Positions 7,135-14,599 of a stretch of 64,000 nucleotides of DNA are shown piece by piece. The DNA lies in the NCBI GenBank assembly GCA_947627445.1, contig CANQWA010000006.1, positions 19,037 through 83,036 of the forward strand, written 5' to 3'. The DNA is from an uncultured Ruminococcus sp. (lineage in GTDB: Bacteria > Bacillota > Clostridia > Oscillospirales > Ruminococcaceae). Both the position numbers and the translations under genes were made by a program. Every line of letters begins with the position of its first letter. Within the stretch, counting starts at the first letter, position 1. Under the pieces are notes generated by a model. The model saw nothing but the letters and a program-made list of their open reading frames with translations. It made no database searches and was not told where the DNA came from.

Positions 7135-9411
7135 ATGAAGAAGACATTCCACAAGCTTCTTGCTGCGACCGTCGCAATTCCGGTTGCACTGGGTCAGGTT
7201 CTTTCCATGGGCGCAGTTGCAGACAATGCACCGAGCTTCACTGTTACCACAAAAGATCTGCTGCATGTCAATGCAGAGACTGGTTTCCCCACGGAAGAAG
7301 TAACAGCAGATACCACTACATTCTCTTTCGAGCAGGTTTCTACCTGGAATGAGTATGTACAGGAAAGAATCGACAAGATCGATGGCAAGACCCTGAACGT
7401 AAACGCAAAAGAGATCGTTGGTTCTCTGAATGCTACCAGCTACTATGCAGGACTGATTAAGGACTTCGTAGAGGCTTCTGAGAATCCGACTGCTAAGGTT
7501 GACGGCGAAACAATCACCATCGAGGGCACAGCTGATTTCTCTGCTTATCTGGCTCCTGAGCTGGAAGAGAAGTTTGCTTCCAAAGAAGGTTATGAAGATG
7601 TAACCATCAACACCGATATTCTGAAGGATATCACCTACACAGCAACCATCACAACAGATCTGGACAACAAGTCCGCTTCTGCTGACTTTGGCTTTAAGGC
7701 TGACGGCAAAGACTACACAGTAGCTACTGCTGCTGAATTTCTGACTGCTGTTTACGAGAACCTGTCCGCTCAGGTTGACGCTGCAGTAGATCAGAAGGTG
7801 AAAGATCTGGCTGCTGAATATCACATGACAGAACAGGAAGTTCTGGATAATGCGGATTTCGATATTGATGGCGATAAAGCTGCTCTCAAGGAAGTCACCG
7901 ATAAGCTGGCTACCAAGATCAAACAGCTGACAGATAACCTGTCCAAGGTTCAGACATTAAATATTGAATCCAACACATACGATTCTGCAGACGCTGCTCT
8001 GGCTGCTGCAAAGGATTATGCAACCAAGAACAGTATTATTGGTGCAAGCTACATTCCTTCCAGCGTAGATGCTGGAATCGCTAAGATCGGCAATACATTT
8101 GATTCTGCTGTAGCATCCTTCAACACCAGTCTGGAAGAAGCTGATGTAAACGTACAGATCGCAGTAAGCGCAAGCGACATTGCTTCTGTTCTGAAGAGCG
8201 CATCTTCTGTTACAGCTGGCGCAAAAGACGGCGTTGTAACCGCTGAGCTGATAGTAGAAGATACAGAAAAGGCTGATGTAGAGGCTTATGTAGAAGATCA
8301 GGTAGCTGCTCTGGATATCGACAAGGAAGTTGAGTCTGTTGAGACAGAAAAAGTTGTTACCGTTATGATGGATCTTGCCAATGCAACTGCTTCTCTGGAT
8401 GTTGTTCGTAACGTAACAGTTACTTTGAAGGACATCGATGTAACGACAACGACAACAACGGGTTCTACTCCAATTGCAACTGGCACAACAACGACTGTCA
8501 GCGGCGAAACCGGTGAAAACCCTGGTTCTGAAACAACTACCAGCGATACAGGTGACAACCCTGGTTCTGAAACAACTACCAGCGATACAGATGACAACCC
8601 TGGTTCTGAAACAACTACCAGCGATACAGGTGACAACCCTGGTTCTGAAACAACTACCACTGAGAGCAGTGAAACAGGCAGCAACACCGGTTCTGAAACA
8701 ACTGGCACAACTGAAACGACAGAATCTCTGCCGCCGGCAACCGATGTAAAGGCTGTTGAAGTTGAGCTGTATGATAACGAAGCATCCAACGGCGTATACT
8801 TTGCGCACGAAGAGTCCTATAATGCAGCTGATCTGATCAAGTCGGTTACTCTGGTTCTGAACAGTGTAGACGAAAACGGTGACAATGAGGTCGTTGAAGT
8901 TGAAAATCCGGCTGTTGCCATTGGCTTCCTGACCACACCTGGTGAGGACTATGCATCTGCAGCTGACGAAGGCTACTTCATGGGCGAGATCAGCGTATAC
9001 TATCTGCCGGACAGCGAAAAGACTCCTCTGGATGTACATCCGGTTGTAGGCGTTGCCAAGAAGGGTGATACAACTCTGGACGGCGCTGTTGATGAAAGTG
9101 ACGCATGGTGGACATTGATGTACAACTCCCACATTTCTGCTGGTCTGACGGATTATACATTCACCAATCAGGAAGACTATGATGCTGAAGTAAATGTCCT
9201 GCTGGAAAAGCTGGCGTACCTTGTATCGGATATTGATACAGAGCGCAAGACTGGTAAGGATGAACTGGGCAGTACTGAGAACACCATTAGCCAATCAGCT
9301 GATGCATTTGTTATTTTGATGGCATCTTCTGTTATTCGTCAGGGTCAGGCTAAGGATGATGATCCGGACTTCTGGCAGGTTGTTAGAGAGTTCATGGATG
9401 GCAACAATTAA
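7135..9411 (+). CDS. Secreted protein with C-terminal X-module-like domain and dockerin
   Basis: 758 residues with a signal peptide (about 1-29, ending AVA). Residues 35-430 contain weakly repetitive alpha/beta sequence (two copies of an AFLT/ADFG-like block) that I do not recognise. Next come a Thr/Ser/Gly/Asp linker with a 13-residue tandem repeat (about 461-512) and a domain at about 535-640 that resembles the X-modules preceding dockerins in scaffoldins. The dockerin begins near 643 with GDTTLDGAVDESDAW; its second half is degenerate (STENTISQSADAF). In R. flavefaciens an X-dockerin dyad of ScaB binds the wall-anchored cohesin ScaE, and here a single-cohesin anchor follows 143 bases downstream, so the pair may dock. 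Codons ending in T (GCT, GTT) are much commoner than in neighbouring genes, suggesting high expression. Confidence 0.75.
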   Translation: MKKTFHKLLAATVAIPVALGQVLSMGAVADNAPSFTVTTKDLLHVNAETGFPTEEVTADTTTFSFEQVSTWNEYVQERIDKIDGKTLNVNAKEIVGSLNATSYYAGLIKDFVEASENPTAKVDGETITIEGTADFSAYLAPELEEKFASKEGYEDVTINTDILKDITYTATITTDLDNKSASADFGFKADGKDYTVATAAEFLTAVYENLSAQVDAAVDQKVKDLAAEYHMTEQEVLDNADFDIDGDKAALKEVTDKLATKIKQLTDNLSKVQTLNIESNTYDSADAALAAAKDYATKNSIIGASYIPSSVDAGIAKIGNTFDSAVASFNTSLEEADVNVQIAVSASDIASVLKSASSVTAGAKDGVVTAELIVEDTEKADVEAYVEDQVAALDIDKEVESVETEKVVTVMMDLANATASLDVVRNVTVTLKDIDVTTTTTTGSTPIATGTTTTVSGETGENPGSETTTSDTGDNPGSETTTSDTDDNPGSETTTSDTGDNPGSETTTTESSETGSNTGSETTGTTETTESLPPATDVKAVEVELYDNEASNGVYFAHEESYNAADLIKSVTLVLNSVDENGDNEVVEVENPAVAIGFLTTPGEDYASAADEGYFMGEISVYYLPDSEKTPLDVHPVVGVAKKGDTTLDGAVDESDAWWTLMYNSHISAGLTDYTFTNQEDYDAEVNVLLEKLAYLVSDIDTERKTGKDELGSTENTISQSADAFVILMASSVIRQGQAKDDDPDFWQVVREFMDGNN
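8515..8670 (+). repeat. Four tandem 39-bp units encoding a 13-residue linker repeat
   Basis: The unit encodes DNPGSETTTSDTG. The first three copies are almost identical at DNA level and the fourth diverges near its end. It forms the flexible linker of the dockerin protein and is a candidate for slipped-strand length variation. Confidence 0.85.
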
Positions 9412-9554
9412 GTAAAGCGATAAAGACTTTACGTTAACCTCGTGTCCGATTCAGGACAAAATCAACCATTACGCTTGTATATGCAGTGGTACGAGGTGCA
9501 TATCGTACCACATGCATATCACATATAATTTACATCTGAAAGGAAATAAGAAAA
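9412..9554 (+). other. Intergenic leader with hairpins between dockerin and cohesin genes
   Basis: Contains GTAAAG / CTTTAC just after the stop and a longer hairpin GTGGTACGA / TCGTACCAC (9486-9494 and 9503-9511). Neither has a clear T run, so they may be processing or stability structures that set the ratio of the two proteins. A TATAAT at 9524-9529 lacks a good -35. GAAAGGAAA precedes the cohesin start. Confidence 0.4.
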
Positions 9555-10271
9555 ATGAAGACTACATTTAAGAAGACCTTTGCTGCTATGTCCGCTGCAG
9601 CTGTTGTAGCTGCTTCCGCTGTTGCTTTTGCTGTTCCGGCAAGTGCAGCTTCTGATGCTGTATGCCGCGTTGGTAATGTAGAAGTTACTCTGTCTGAGCT
9701 GGCAGCTGCAAATTATCAGGTAACTGTTCCGATCATCCTGGACAACAACCCTGGTGTAAACAATCTGGGTGTACGTTTTGGTTATGATGAGAGCCAGCTG
9801 TCCTTTGTTTCCGAATCTGCTGTTTCTGGTATGGACGCTTCTCTGCACGTAGCTCCGACTCTGTGGTTTGCTTTCATGGATCAGAAACTGGTTACTGCTT
9901 CTGAAGTAGGTTCCATGACATTTGAGCTGCCGTCAACTGCAGCTGTAGGCGATGTATACACCATCGAAGGCTTCACCACTGACGCTAACGGCGCTCCTGC
10001 TGTACTGGGTATCAACGGTGAGAACGTAGGTCTGGCTGATGTTCAGAGCGGTACCATCACCATCATTGCAGATCCGACAGAAGCTCCGACAGAAGCTCCG
10101 ACAACAGAGGCTCCGACAACTGCAGCTCCGGTTGTAACCACAACTGCAGCTCCGGTTGCTACTCCGACTACTGGCTCTCCGAAGACTGGCGATGCTCTGC
10201 CGGTTGCTGGCGTAGCTGTAGCAGTAGCTGTTATCGGCGGCGTTGCTCTGGTTTCCAAGAAGAGAAAGTAA
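9555..10271 (+). CDS. Cell-wall-anchored single-cohesin protein (ScaE-like anchoring scaffoldin)
   Basis: 238 residues. A signal peptide (about 1-32, ending ASA) is followed by one cohesin domain (about 36-175) with the typical start VPIILDNNPGVNNLGVRFGYD, read here as a beta-sandwich that clasps a dockerin. A Thr/Pro/Ala linker (TEAPTTEAP) leads to the sorting signal SPKTGD, a hydrophobic stretch and KKRK. Its small size and single cohesin resemble ScaE of Ruminococcus, which anchors the whole cellulosome to the wall. The dockerin protein encoded immediately upstream is the obvious candidate ligand. Like that gene, it is rich in GCT and GTT codons. It lies inside the dpaA intervening element, so it would be lost from a mother-cell chromosome after excision. 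Confidence 0.82.
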   Translation: MKTTFKKTFAAMSAAAVVAASAVAFAVPASAASDAVCRVGNVEVTLSELAAANYQVTVPIILDNNPGVNNLGVRFGYDESQLSFVSESAVSGMDASLHVAPTLWFAFMDQKLVTASEVGSMTFELPSTAAVGDVYTIEGFTTDANGAPAVLGINGENVGLADVQSGTITIIADPTEAPTEAPTTEAPTTAAPVVTTTAAPVATPTTGSPKTGDALPVAGVAVAVAVIGGVALVSKKRK

Positions 10272-10341
10272 GAGCTGACCCTACGTCATAAAGACGTTTT
10301 GCGCAACTGAATTCATGGATACGTTTCATGCGTATCATACG

Positions 10342-10373
10342 GCACTCCCGGTAAAACCGGGAGTGCTTTTTTT
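10342..10373 (+). terminator. Terminator after the cohesin gene
   Basis: GCACTCCCGG / CCGGGAGTGC with a five-base loop and a run of eight T. It separates the cohesin gene from the recombinase gene. Confidence 0.92.
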
Positions 10374-10457
10374 GTGGAATTGGTTAAAAACAATGCGGTG
10401 ATTTCCGTGTATACATGATGTCAAAAAGCCCGGCGTATACTGATATGAGGTGATCTT

Positions 10458-11903
10458 ATGACAGCCATATACGCCCGGCAATCCGTAGAGCGCAAAGCTT
10501 CAATATCCATTGATATGCAGACAGAAACCTGTATCCGTCTGTTGCCGCCAAATCAGGCATATCGTGTCTATTCAGACCGGGGTTTCAGCGGAACCAACAC
10601 CCATCGCCCGGCATTTCAGCAGCTATTAGAGGACATTAAAGCCGGTGAGATTGGAGAGGTCTACGTCTACAAGCTGGATCGTATCTCTCGTTCGCTCTGT
10701 GATTTTGCAGCAATGATGCAAATGTTTCGGGAGCACGGCGTCACGTTGCGCTCTTGCCGGGAAAGCTTTGATACGCAAACGGAGATTGGTGTGATGATTC
10801 TCAATCTGTTGATGATGTTTGCAGAAATGGAACAGAAAACGATTGCCGGACGTGTCCGTGACAATTATTATGCCCGTGCGAAGCAGCAGCTGGCACTGGG
10901 GGGGATTGCGCCCTATGGTTTCACCTATTGCACGGTGGAAAAGGGAAGGAGACCGACGAAGGCATTACAGGAAATTCCCGAGGAAGCGGAGATTGTGCGG
11001 CGTTTTTATACCCAATATGGCGTTCAGGGGTGGAACATTGAACAGATCGTTCACCATGCCAATCAAAACGGCTGGAAGACCAGAAGGAAAGCCAACTGGT
11101 CGAACAGCGGGGTTTTGCGGCTTCTACGCAGTCCGGTTTATGTGCGGGGAAGCCTGGATGTGCTGCGTTATTTCCTGCGGCAGGGCGCAAAGCTGGTGCA
11201 TTCGCCGGAGCAATACTGCTGCGGAAATGGGTGTTTGACTTTTGTTAGCGGCGAGACGCACATTGCCGCTGGATTGCATCAGGGAATCATTGTGCCTGCC
11301 CTGTGGCTGGCAGTACAGCAGAGGTTGGATCATCGAGGGGGCAGTAAAAATGGCGGTACAGGGATGCGTTCTTGGCTGCAAGGCTGTGTGATCTGCGGGT
11401 ATTGCGGCGAAAGCTGCTATGTGCGGGGGAACGGAAAGGGGGACGCCTATACCTACTTTGTCTGCCGGGGAAAGCGGCTGGGTATTTGCAATGGATTACA
11501 AGGGTTGCGTGTCAGTCGGGTGGAACGGGAAGTGGAAAAGGTTCTGATGCAGCAGGCGGTGCGCGTGTTGCCCTATGGGTCGGTGAAAAGGGAGGAAAAG
11601 CCCGATCCAGCTGCGTTGGAACTGGAGCGAATCGAAGAAAAAATGCGGAAAATTCTGCGGGAAATCGGAGAAAATGACAGCTGGGAGGATTTGATGCGGC
11701 AGGAGCTGGAGATGTTGGGGAGGGAAAGGGAGCGTTTGATGCGGGAAATTCGCCGGCAAAAAGGATCTTTTCCACAAAGTCCGGAGAAATTGTGGAAAGT
11801 ATGGTGGAGTTCAGCGGATATATCCCAAAGGCGGCAGGCGGCTGGTGTGTTGGTGGAGAAGGTTTGTTTGTGGAATGACCGAGCGGAAGTATTTTTCCGG
11901 TGA
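10458..11903 (+). CDS. Large serine recombinase, predicted excisase of the dpaA intervening element
   Basis: 481 residues. The N-terminal resolvase domain (about 1-145) starts YARQS with Ser9 as nucleophile and has the expected arginines (YKLDRISRS). A recombinase domain (about 155-265) follows, then a zinc ribbon (about 308-345: CVICGYCG, then FVCRG and C) and a coiled-coil region (about 375-440). This is the full architecture of phage integrases and of SpoIVCA, the skin-element recombinase; no frameshift or missing domain is visible. GAGGTGAT just upstream of the ATG is a good ribosome binding site. It has its own terminators on both sides, so it is probably transcribed separately from the cargo; timing in the mother cell is inferred from its location. 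I see no recombination directionality factor nearby. Confidence 0.92.
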   Translation: MTAIYARQSVERKASISIDMQTETCIRLLPPNQAYRVYSDRGFSGTNTHRPAFQQLLEDIKAGEIGEVYVYKLDRISRSLCDFAAMMQMFREHGVTLRSCRESFDTQTEIGVMILNLLMMFAEMEQKTIAGRVRDNYYARAKQQLALGGIAPYGFTYCTVEKGRRPTKALQEIPEEAEIVRRFYTQYGVQGWNIEQIVHHANQNGWKTRRKANWSNSGVLRLLRSPVYVRGSLDVLRYFLRQGAKLVHSPEQYCCGNGCLTFVSGETHIAAGLHQGIIVPALWLAVQQRLDHRGGSKNGGTGMRSWLQGCVICGYCGESCYVRGNGKGDAYTYFVCRGKRLGICNGLQGLRVSRVEREVEKVLMQQAVRVLPYGSVKREEKPDPAALELERIEEKMRKILREIGENDSWEDLMRQELEMLGRERERLMREIRRQKGSFPQSPEKLWKVWWSSADISQRRQAAGVLVEKVCLWNDRAEVFFR

Positions 11904-11907
11904 GAAA

Positions 11908-11950
11908 AAAAGAAGCAGTCTCTTGTAAAAGAGGATCTGCTTCTTTTTTT
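11908..11950. terminator. Bidirectional terminator between the recombinase and the C39-like peptidase
   Basis: AAAGAAGCAG / CTGCTTCTTT with an A run on the left and a T run on the right, so it can end transcription from either side. Confidence 0.85.
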
Positions 11951-12046
11951 AGGGTGTGTTGAGAGTCGGTTGCTTTTCAAGTGGATGGACGATAACGGCC
12001 AAAAACATCGGAACAATTACCCCACGCCGAAAATGGATATAACAGT

Positions 12047-12829
12047 TTATCGGAAACAAACTACCGCTTGCCGTCCTAATTGCTCATACCGTTTTTCCAC
12101 CAATTCTCTCGGATAGGAACAAAACCCCTTTCCGTTATAGGGATCCAGAAAATAATAAACCTCCGCATCATATCCCACCAGCACAAGGCAATGCTCATGC
12201 CGAATCCATGTGAACCATTCATCTTTTTCGGGAATATACCAGGATGTTCCTGTTTCTGGTTCCATCATCTCGATGGTGCCCCATATCGCCACGGGGATAT
12301 CCTGGTCAATATACGTGGTTAATAGTTGAGAAAAAAGCTTTCCCGTCAGATCATACACGGTTATATCTGCATCTGCCATCCGCTCTATAGCAGCTTGGAT
12401 CACCGGTGCATAACAGCCGTAACCATGGGGTGAATAGGGGTCGCCGATAAATGCATCATAAGGACTTTTTCCGCAGAGAACATCCCCTGATTCAACCAGA
12501 TCACAGGTGGATATTCCATTGTCTGCAAATGATTCCAGCGTGATATCAACCCCCAAATTCTGCATTAGCATCACGGCACTGGCAATTTCACAGCCTGTGG
12601 GAAGTCCTTCCTGGCTGACGTAGGGGACGTCCGAGATCTGATGGCTGAGAAGCTTTTCCGGCTGGGTTTCCTCGATGGGGTCGGCGTCAATGGTCAGAGA
12701 TTCGGTGGGAGAGATGATGTGATTTGTGGTAGATGCCGAAGATGGATGTTTGGCGATATAGGTGGTGTTTATCAGAGATGCTGCAGTCAGCAGTGCAGCT
12801 GCGGTTAAGATACATGTTGTGGTTTTCAT
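12047..12829 (-). CDS. Secreted C39-family-like cysteine peptidase
   Basis: 260 residues from the ATG at 12829, chosen because AAAAGGAGG sits nine bases upstream; an in-frame upstream ATG at 12862 would spoil the signal peptide. The N-terminus MKTTTCILTAAALL is a signal peptide or anchor. The domain (about 90-255) fits the Peptidase_C39_2 family: nucleophile Cys in LPTGCEIAS, His in HEHCLVLVGYD, and Asp/Asn in LDPYNG. Relatives are papain-fold enzymes, some processing peptides or surface proteins; the substrate here is unknown. It lies in the right part of the dpaA intervening element and is transcribed toward the recombinase. Confidence 0.8.
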   Translation of the reverse strand: MKTTTCILTAAALLTAASLINTTYIAKHPSSASTTNHIISPTESLTIDADPIEETQPEKLLSHQISDVPYVSQEGLPTGCEIASAVMLMQNLGVDITLESFADNGISTCDLVESGDVLCGKSPYDAFIGDPYSPHGYGCYAPVIQAAIERMADADITVYDLTGKLFSQLLTTYIDQDIPVAIWGTIEMMEPETGTSWYIPEKDEWFTWIRHEHCLVLVGYDAEVYYFLDPYNGKGFCSYPRELVEKRYEQLGRQAVVCFR

Positions 12830-12930
12830 GGTGCGGTTCCTCCTTTTGGCAATAAAACACATTTAAGAGAGATTTTGTGACTGGTAGAATGTTTTCAGGC
12901 TGCCGCTGTGCTTTCTGGTTTTTTGCTTTT

Positions 12931-12980
12931 GGGTGTCAACGCCGCATCTTCCCTCCGGGGAAGATTGCACCCATCACTGC
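12931..12980. other. Right attachment site (attR) of the dpaA intervening element
   Basis: Core TCCG at 12954-12957. To its left is the element arm with GTGTCAAC at 12933-12940 and CAT at 12945-12947, mirror positions of GTTGACAC and ATG in the left arm. To its right dpaA resumes in frame with GGG AAG ATT GCA. Confidence 0.8.
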
Positions 12981-13056
12981 CGGTTCGATCATCGCAGATA
13001 CCATCTGCAATATTCTCGAGGAGAGGAGACTCGTTCATGATCGATCTGACAGGTGA
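12958..13056 (+). pseudogene. dpaA: Detached 3' end of dpaA (last 32 codons plus stop)
   Basis: Reads GKIAPITAGSIIAD, then TICNILEERRLVHDRSDR and stop. This matches the C-terminal tail of DpaA (B. subtilis ends LPGIVAPKTAGQILANVL and so on, from memory). It has no start of its own. Joined to 5968-6771 at the TCCG core it gives a 300-residue protein. Its stop codon lies 20 bases inside dpaB, the overlap expected for an operon pair, so the arrangement before insertion was dpaA-dpaB. It is not a decayed pseudogene in the usual sense: the sequence appears intact and waiting to be rejoined. Confidence 0.9.
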
Positions 13057-13618
13057 GCGGATTGGATTTCTGGTCACAGGTTCGTTCTGTACCTTTTCTG
13101 CCGCCTTTACACAAGCAGTTCTCCTCCGTGACTGCGGAGCAGAACTGACACCGATTTTTTCCGAACATGCATCATCTATCGACACCCGCTTCGGCAAAGC
13201 TGCAGATCGGGTGGCAGAACTGGAGAAAATCTGCGGCAAATCGGCGATCTGTACCATCGCCGATGCAGAACCCTTAGGACCCAAAGATATGCTGGATTTG
13301 TTGGTGGTCGCCCCCTGTACTGCCAATACAGCCGCAAAGCTGGCACAGGGCATTACCGATACCACCGCAACTATGGCAGTCAAATCCATGCTGCGCCGGC
13401 AAAAGCCAATTGTTCTTGCCATTGCCACCAATGACGGACTGCGTGCATCGGCAAAAAACATTGGACTTTTGCTGAATACCAAAAATTACTATTTTGTTCC
13501 CTTGGGGCAGGATGCACCAGAGAAAAAACCGGCGTCTCTGGTAGCAGATTTTAAAAAGCTTCCAGAAACGGTGGAAGCAGCGCTGGACGGACGTCAAATT
13601 CAGCCAATTTTCATATAG
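13037..13618 (+). CDS. dpaB: Dipicolinate synthase subunit B (flavoprotein-like)
   Basis: 193 residues, close to the roughly 200 of SpoVFB. It belongs to the flavoprotein (DFP) fold family, with RIGFLVTGSFCTF near the N-terminus and LLVVAPCTANTAAKLAQGITD in the middle. It acts with DpaA to make dipicolinic acid for spore core dehydration and heat resistance. The ATG at 13037 is chosen because AGGAG at 13024-13028 lies eight bases upstream and homology starts there; the frame stays open further upstream but that is dpaA and element DNA. With the element in place, dpaB is cut off from any promoter in front of dpaA by 6.2 kb and by internal terminators, so excision should restore both translation of dpaA and transcription of dpaB. 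Confidence 0.9.
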   Translation: MIDLTGERIGFLVTGSFCTFSAAFTQAVLLRDCGAELTPIFSEHASSIDTRFGKAADRVAELEKICGKSAICTIADAEPLGPKDMLDLLVVAPCTANTAAKLAQGITDTTATMAVKSMLRRQKPIVLAIATNDGLRASAKNIGLLLNTKNYYFVPLGQDAPEKKPASLVADFKKLPETVEAALDGRQIQPIFI

Positions 13619-13643
13619 CCCTCGGAAATCTGTAAAAAAGTTG

Positions 13644-13652
13644 TGCTATACT
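13644..13652 (+). promoter_or_regulatory. Extended -10 promoter candidate for the AEC transporter
   Basis: TGCTATACT, an extended -10 with no good -35, 24 bases upstream of the ATG at 13676. Confidence 0.45.
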
Positions 13653-13675
13653 GTTTCTGAAAAGGAGAGATAGCT

Positions 13676-14599
13676 ATGGCACTGATTATATTGAAACAGG
13701 CAATGATTATGCTGCTGCTCAATGCAGTAGGAATCATTGCCTTTCGCTGTGGTATTGTGGATAAAGTCGGCGGCAGACAGTTCTCCAACTTTATTCTGGA
13801 GATCGTCACCCCGGTGCTGGTGGTAAACGCCTATGCTGAAGTAGAATACGAATCCCGGCTGGTAGTCAATCTGTTGTGGACATTTTTGCTGGCAGCGGTT
13901 TCCTATATGATTTCCATTGCAGCTGTCCACCTGTTGATCCGCCGGAAGGAGAGTGGAGAGACTGCCATCGAACGTTTTTCTGCCATCTACAGCAACTGCG
14001 GCTTTATGGGTATTCCTCTGGCGAGTGCACTGCTGGGCACAGAGGGTGTGTTTTATGCGTCGGCATTTCTGACCGTATTTTTCTGTTTTGCCTGGACACA
14101 CGGTATTATGCTGCTGACAGGACAAAGCGACTGTAAGGCATTGGTGAAAAAGCTCTGCTCACCCACCATGATCGGCATTGCCATCGGTCTGCTGCTGTTT
14201 TTCTGCCGGATCAGGCTGCCGGAGCTTTTGCAGACGACTTTGGATCATGTTGCCGGTTTGAATACGCCTATGGCAATGGTGGCGTCCGGTATCAGTGTCG
14301 CTCAGGCGAATCTGTTTCAGGCGTTGCGAAATCCCAGAGTGTATTACGTCAGCGCCGTCAAGCTGCTGATTTTGCCGTTGATCCTGGGGGCGGTGTTTTT
14401 GCCTTTATCCTTGATTCCCGTGGAAATACGGACGGTGGTTCTGGTGCTTGCGGCTGCACCTTCTGCGGCAATGTGTACGCTTCAGTGCCAGAAGCACGGA
14501 AAAAATGATCTGTATGCATCTTATATTTTTGCCGTGACGACCATCCTATCCATGGGGACAATGCCTTTAATTGTGAAGCTGTTTACCATGATCTCATAG
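13676..14599 (+). CDS. AEC (auxin efflux carrier) family transporter
   Basis: 307 residues with about ten hydrophobic segments in two halves and the family pattern: an N-terminal helix ending in a kink, the YSNCGFMGIPL signature near residue 103, and AAAPSAAMC in the second half. Family members in bacteria export organic acids such as malate or other anions; the substrate cannot be deduced here. GGAGAGAT precedes the ATG. A short hairpin follows the gene. It sits between dpaB and spoIID, but nothing links it to sporulation. Confidence 0.85.
   Translation: MALIILKQAMIMLLLNAVGIIAFRCGIVDKVGGRQFSNFILEIVTPVLVVNAYAEVEYESRLVVNLLWTFLLAAVSYMISIAAVHLLIRRKESGETAIERFSAIYSNCGFMGIPLASALLGTEGVFYASAFLTVFFCFAWTHGIMLLTGQSDCKALVKKLCSPTMIGIAIGLLLFFCRIRLPELLQTTLDHVAGLNTPMAMVASGISVAQANLFQALRNPRVYYVSAVKLLILPLILGAVFLPLSLIPVEIRTVVLVLAAAPSAAMCTLQCQKHGKNDLYASYIFAVTTILSMGTMPLIVKLFTMIS

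Larger units (their letters stand above)
6772..12957 (+). mobile_element. 6186-bp serine-recombinase intervening element interrupting dpaA (skin-like)
   Basis: Bounded by TCCG at 6768-6771 and TCCG at 12954-12957. Removing one copy with everything between rejoins dpaA in frame (SLP then GKIAPITAG). Cargo in order: a secreted dockerin protein (7135-9411), a sortase-anchored cohesin protein (9555-10271), a large serine recombinase (10458-11903) and, on the minus strand, a C39-like peptidase (12047-12829). There are no phage structural, replication or conjugation genes. The inner ends form a 46-bp imperfect palindrome (16 of 23 paired positions) centred on the core CC. Known precedents are developmentally excised elements in Bacillus and Clostridium sporulation genes, such as skin in sigK and SP-beta in spsM. 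Excision during sporulation is inferred, not shown. Confidence 0.88.

Noticed and set aside
8515..8670. CRISPR array
   Set aside because: The units are contiguous with no unique spacers and encode an in-frame linker repeat.
7957..9294. 445-codon minus-strand ORF across the dockerin gene
   Set aside because: Its cysteine- and arginine-rich repeats mirror the plus-strand linker repeats; there is no ribosome binding site, and the plus-strand gene is well supported.
6768..12957. Alternative crossover aligned on CTTCC instead of TCCG
   Set aside because: Joining at CTTCC shifts the reading frame (LPSGED), and the palindrome centre does not fall there. The TCCG alignment gives the canonical SLPGKIAP.
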